A DNA stretch of 64,000 bases, from positions 1-64,000 of the forward strand of contig JAHDQJ010000003.1 in the NCBI GenBank assembly GCA_018433865.1, written 5' to 3'. This DNA comes from Spirochaetales bacterium (GTDB taxonomy: Bacteria > Spirochaetota > Spirochaetia > Sphaerochaetales > Sphaerochaetaceae). The notes under the pieces were generated by a model, which saw only the letters and a list, made by a program, of their open reading frames with translations, did not search any database and was not told the origin of the DNA. Shown one piece after another: positions 60,867 to 64,000 of the stretch (the stretch's first letter is position 1; each line of letters begins with the position of its first letter). The position numbers and the translations under genes are program-made.

Positions 60867-62228
60867 TCATCTTCCGTGCACATCGATCCTTTGCTCATGA
60901 AACAGACGTGCGATCGTTCGCAACCGCTCAGGTTCGTTCTGTGATGGATCATCAAGCACCGTCTGCAACAGCATATCCAGCACCCTCCCCATCAACGGTC
61001 CCCTCGGGATGCCCAGCGCCGCGAGGTCATTGCCGTTTATCCGCAACTCCCTGACCGTCATGGCCGAGGATTCCGCGAGTACCCGCTCGATCCTCTTCAT
61101 GAAATCAACCAAGTCATCGAAACGACTCTCCCCGTTGATTGCCATGCGGTCGGCTCTCCTGAGATCGAACAAGTCTGCGATCGCATCGCATCCCACTCTG
61201 TTGATGAATCTCCGTACCGCACCGTCGGTCCACTCTTCGGTATAGTGGAACATATGGTTCCTGATCAGGTTGAGTACCGTGGATTTCTCTTCGTTCGAGC
61301 ATTTGAGCCGGTCGAGGATCCCTTTCGCAAGTTGTGCGGAGATGATCTCATGCTGGTGGAATGTCACTTCACCGTCGGAACTCACCGCCTTGGAACGCGG
61401 TTTGCCTATGTCGTGCAGCAATGCTGCCAGACGTACCAAGGGTTTGCCCCGGGGAGCGGCGTCGCAACAGGCGATCGCGTGGTCCAGCACATCGAACCTA
61501 TGGTTTCCCTTCTGGGTGACCGAGGCTCCTTCGGCAAGCTCGGGGAGCAGGACCTCCAATGCGCCGCACTTCTGCATCGCGCGCAGTCCGACTGAAGGAC
61601 GCCCGGCATCGAGGATCTTGAACAGTTCTGCACGCACGCGCTCTCCGGAAACCGACACGAGGGTATGCGCCAGGGAAGACATCGCATGAAGTGTCGTCTG
61701 CTCGATGGAAAATTCCAGCTGTGCACTGAAGCGGCAGCCGCGGAGTATCCTCAGCGCATCTTCGGTGAAGCGGAGCAAGGGGTCTCCTATGGCACGGATG
61801 CACTTGTCTTCGATGTCCCGCATGCCGCCATGAAGGTCGATGATCTCTCCGGTCCGGGCATGTGCTGCCAAGGCGTTGATCGTGAAATCCCTCCGGGACA
61901 GATCGTCTGCAAGCGAGCTGACGAAATGCACCTGCTCGGGATGGCGGTGGTCATCATAGGTCCCGTCGGTGCGGAACGTGGTCACCTCGTAGGACTCCCC
62001 CCTGAGCAGCACGGTGACCGTCCCGTGCTTGATGCCTGTCAGGACGACGTTCCTGAAGAGTGCGACCACCTGTTGTGGCAAGGCGTCGGTGGCGAAATCA
62101 TAATCGTTCGTCGACCTGCCGATCACCTGGTCGCGTACTGCCCCTCCGACGATGTAGAGGGAAAATCCAGCATCGTGGAAACGGGTGGCGAACTGTCTGA
62201 TCCGGGATGGTACGGGGAATCGGTTCAT
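60867..62228 (-). CDS. cca: CCA tRNA nucleotidyltransferase with HD domain
   Basis: A 453-residue class II nucleotidyltransferase. LYIVGGAVRDQVIGRSTNDYDFAT gives the GG and DxD motifs, RRDFTINALA the base-recognition region, FTEDALRILRGCRF the EDxxR template motif, and ALLHDIGKPR the HD phosphohydrolase domain. Poly(A) polymerases look similar, but all four tRNAs in this window lack an encoded CCA, so CCA addition must exist in the cell and this gene is the natural candidate. Confidence 0.9.
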   Translation of the reverse strand: MNRFPVPSRIRQFATRFHDAGFSLYIVGGAVRDQVIGRSTNDYDFATDALPQQVVALFRNVVLTGIKHGTVTVLLRGESYEVTTFRTDGTYDDHRHPEQVHFVSSLADDLSRRDFTINALAAHARTGEIIDLHGGMRDIEDKCIRAIGDPLLRFTEDALRILRGCRFSAQLEFSIEQTTLHAMSSLAHTLVSVSGERVRAELFKILDAGRPSVGLRAMQKCGALEVLLPELAEGASVTQKGNHRFDVLDHAIACCDAAPRGKPLVRLAALLHDIGKPRSKAVSSDGEVTFHQHEIISAQLAKGILDRLKCSNEEKSTVLNLIRNHMFHYTEEWTDGAVRRFINRVGCDAIADLFDLRRADRMAINGESRFDDLVDFMKRIERVLAESSAMTVRELRINGNDLAALGIPRGPLMGRVLDMLLQTVLDDPSQNEPERLRTIARLFHEQRIDVHGR

Positions 62229-62270
62229 GCGGCAATGCTACCGGTCGGCCGACTCTATTGTCAATACAGA

Positions 62271-62299
62271 TTGAATATGACGGGCAAAATGACTATAGT
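62271..62299 (+). promoter_or_regulatory. Promoter of ileS
   Basis: TTGAAT (62271-62276), 17 bases, TATAGT (62294-62299). The leader of about 60 bases starts with CTATGG (62305-62310) and has CCATAG at 62343-62348, which could pair over a long loop. No T-box features are seen. Confidence 0.6.
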
Positions 62300-62364
62300 T
62301 GACCCTATGGTTGTCTTGAGTGTCAGCTCCGACCACCCGTATCCATAGCACAGGAGTTCCAGCA

Positions 62365-64000
62365 ATGTTCAATCCGGTAGACCCGAAAGCAGATTTCCCC
62401 AGGATGGAAGAGCACATACAGAAGTATTGGGAGGACCACGACATCTATCGCAAGTCGGTGGAGCAGAGAAGCGCCGACAACGAATATGTGTTCTACGACG
62501 GGCCTCCGTTCGCCACCGGATTGCCCCACTTCGGTCACCTGGTCCCGGGTACCATCAAGGACCTGTATCCACGGTATCAGACCATGAAGGGAAAGCGTGT
62601 GAACCGCCGGTTCGGTTGGGACTGCCATGGGCTTCCGGTCGAGTACGAAATCGAAAAAAGTCTCAAGATCAGCGGACACAAGGCGATCGTGGATTATGGG
62701 GTGGCTGAATTCAATGAACAGTGCCGCTCCATCGTCTTGCGCTATACGGCTGAATGGAAGTCGACGATCAACCGGATGGGACGATGGGTCGATTTTGAGA
62801 ACGGGTACCGGACCATGGATACCTCCTACATGGAGACTATCTGGTGGGTGTTCAAGACACTGTACGAGAAGGGCCTGATCTATGAAGGCTACAATATCCT
62901 GCCTTACAGTCCGGCGCTGGCCACTCCGCTCTCGAATTTCGAGGTCAATCTCGGAGGTTACCAGGATGTCGTGGACCAAGCGGTCACCGTACGGTTCAAG
63001 GTCGACGGGACGGAAGACACCTACTTCCTCGCATGGACCACCACACCGTGGACGCTTCCTTCGAACCTCGCGCTCGCCCTCGGCCCGCAGATCGATTACG
63101 TGAAGGTGCGGGACTTGCAGGAAAACCTCTGTTACATCCTCGGCAAGGACCGGCTCTCCTCGTACTACAAGGATCCGGCATCCTATGAGATCGTGGGCAC
63201 CTACAAGGGTTCCGAACTCGCCGGGATGCGGTATGAACCGCTGTTCCCGTTTTTCGCACATCTGAAGGACTCGGGAGCTTTCCTTACGGTGCTCGGCGAC
63301 TACGTGACCGTTGAGGACGGTTGCGGAATCGTCCACACAGCCCCCGGCTTCGGTGAGGATGACTATCAGGTGCTCAAGGGAACCGGGATTCCGGTAGTCT
63401 GTCCGATCGACGAGGATTGTCGGTTCACCTCGGAGGTCCCGCTTTGGGAGGGGATCTTCGTCAAGGATGCTGACAACGGCATCATCAAGTGGCTCAAGGA
63501 GAATGGAAAGCTGGTGAAGCGGGAGAATTACCTGCACAGCTATCCCTTCTGCTACCGTACCCACAAGCCGCTCATCTACCGGGCGATGGCCTGTTGGTAT
63601 GTGGATGTCACCAAGCTCAAGAGTTCGATGCTCGCGGCGAATGACAGGATCACCTGGATGCCCGCACACCTGAAGACCGGCCGGTTCGGCAAATGGCTCG
63701 AGGGTGCTCGGGATTGGGCAATCAGCCGGAACCGATTCTGGGGCAATCCCATTCCCGTGTGGAAGTGCGATGGTTCCGATCATCTCGAGGTGATCGGATC
63801 GATCGATGAGCTCGAGCGGAAGAGCGGCGTGCGGGTCTCCGACCTGCACAAGCACTTCGTCGACGACATAACCTGGCCCAGTCCCGATGCGAAGGGGACC
63901 ATGCGACGTATCCCCGATGTGCTCGACTGCTGGTTCGAATCGGGGTCGATGCCCTATGCGCAGAACCATTATCCGTTCGAGAACAAGGAGTTCGTCGAGG
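62365..64000 (+). CDS. ileS: Isoleucyl-tRNA synthetase, eukaryote-like type (3' end outside the window)
   Basis: The first 545 residues of a class I synthetase; the frame is open to the window end. [20 protein letters not shown] contains the HIGH-type motif as [19 protein letters not shown] follows, the editing domain runs from [16 protein letters not shown] to [14 protein letters not shown], and [18 protein letters not shown] leads towards the KMSKS part, not yet reached. The [13 protein letters not shown]-type sequence and HFGH are those of the second bacterial IleRS group, which is related to the eukaryotic enzyme. CAGGAG lies before ATG 62365. Confidence 0.93.
   Translation, partial: MFNPVDPKADFPRMEEHIQKYWEDHDIYRKSVEQRSADNEYVFYDGPPFATGLPHFGHLVPGTIKDLYPRYQTMKGKRVNRRFGWDCHGLPVEYEIEKSLKISGHKAIVDYGVAEFNEQCRSIVLRYTAEWKSTINRMGRWVDFENGYRTMDTSYMETIWWVFKTLYEKGLIYEGYNILPYSPALATPLSNFEVNLGGYQDVVDQAVTVRFKVDGTEDTYFLAWTTTPWTLPSNLALALGPQIDYVKVRDLQENLCYILGKDRLSSYYKDPASYEIVGTYKGSELAGMRYEPLFPFFAHLKDSGAFLTVLGDYVTVEDGCGIVHTAPGFGEDDYQVLKGTGIPVVCPIDEDCRFTSEVPLWEGIFVKDADNGIIKWLKENGKLVKRENYLHSYPFCYRTHKPLIYRAMACWYVDVTKLKSSMLAANDRITWMPAHLKTGRFGKWLEGARDWAISRNRFWGNPIPVWKCDGSDHLEVIGSIDELERKSGVRVSDLHKHFVDDITWPSPDAKGTMRRIPDVLDCWFESGSMPYAQNHYPFENKEFVE

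Noticed and set aside
62300-62364. T-box leader before ileS
   Set aside because: The leader is only about 60 bases, with no T-box sequence and no terminator/antiterminator pair.
62323-63969. 548-codon minus-strand open frame
   Set aside because: Antisense to ileS, which runs on the plus strand to the window end with clear synthetase motifs.
1-64000. CRISPR arrays, insertion sequences, prophage and toxin-antitoxin genes
   Set aside because: No regularly spaced repeats, transposases, phage structural genes or antitoxin-type gene pairs were seen on either strand.

Overview
The window reads as an ordinary chromosomal segment of a moderately G+C-rich spirochaete, most like the Sphaerochaeta/Treponema side of the phylum. 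This is an inference from several points. groES stands alone without groEL, next to a sigma factor. A PUR-domain protein of the Borrelia BpuR type is present. The SMC protein is short and seems to lack a hinge. The isoleucyl-tRNA synthetase looks like the eukaryote-like type, and an alpha-glucan gene set of the GH57 type sits beside pyruvate phosphate dikinase. Genes are tightly packed with many ATGA-type overlaps. I see no insertion sequence, prophage, CRISPR array or toxin-antitoxin pair.

Layout. 1-3.8 kb: 5S rRNA, a lysine-less DegT-type aminotransferase relative, nadK, recN. 3.8-8.9 kb: an alpha-glucan block (GH57/DUF3536 on the minus strand; DUF4912 and a GH57 branching enzyme on the plus strand) and a small acidic protein. 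9.0-23.7 kb: a long division and cell-wall run mraZ-rsmH-ftsL-murF-mraY-ftsW-ftsQ-ftsA-ftsZ, continuing into xerD-dprA-xerC-hslV-hslU and an flhF-like gene. 23.7-29.3 kb: a class B penicillin-binding protein, a divergent LysM/degenerate M23 protein, and secA. 29.4-36.8 kb: a coupled run murG-cvpA-holB-histidine kinase-NtrC-type regulator-dinG. 36.9-43.5 kb: groES, a small unknown, an RpoS-like sigma factor behind a sigma-54-type promoter, ppdK, a small lipoprotein and a cystine-type symporter. 43.6-51.1 kb: four tRNAs (Thr, Gln, Glu, Gly), tsaD, apt, an ABC-F protein, coaX and two M29 aminopeptidase paralogues. 51.1-64 kb: PUR protein, rnhB, smc, ffh-rpsP-khpA-rimM-trmD-rplS, a zinc-site unknown, coaD, rpmF, acpP, rnc, a CCA-adding enzyme and the 5' part of ileS.

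How the genes work together. Most of the window is core biology: Z-ring assembly and septal wall synthesis, chromosome segregation and dimer resolution, SRP/Sec export, translation and RNA processing. None of the four tRNAs encodes its 3' CCA, which matches the CCA-adding enzyme in the window. The most interesting regulatory arrangement is a two-component system of the NtrB/NtrC class located about 3.3 kb upstream of a well-formed -24/-12 promoter. That promoter, with a palindrome about 150 bp upstream of it, precedes an RpoS-like sigma gene, a layout that recalls the RpoN-RpoS cascade of Borrelia. Other points worth attention are a cluster of proteins that keep a fold but lose catalytic residues (DegT-like, M29-like, M23-like, half of the ABC-F), a micro-ORF that runs into the MraZ operator, and several inverted repeats in divergent promoter regions.
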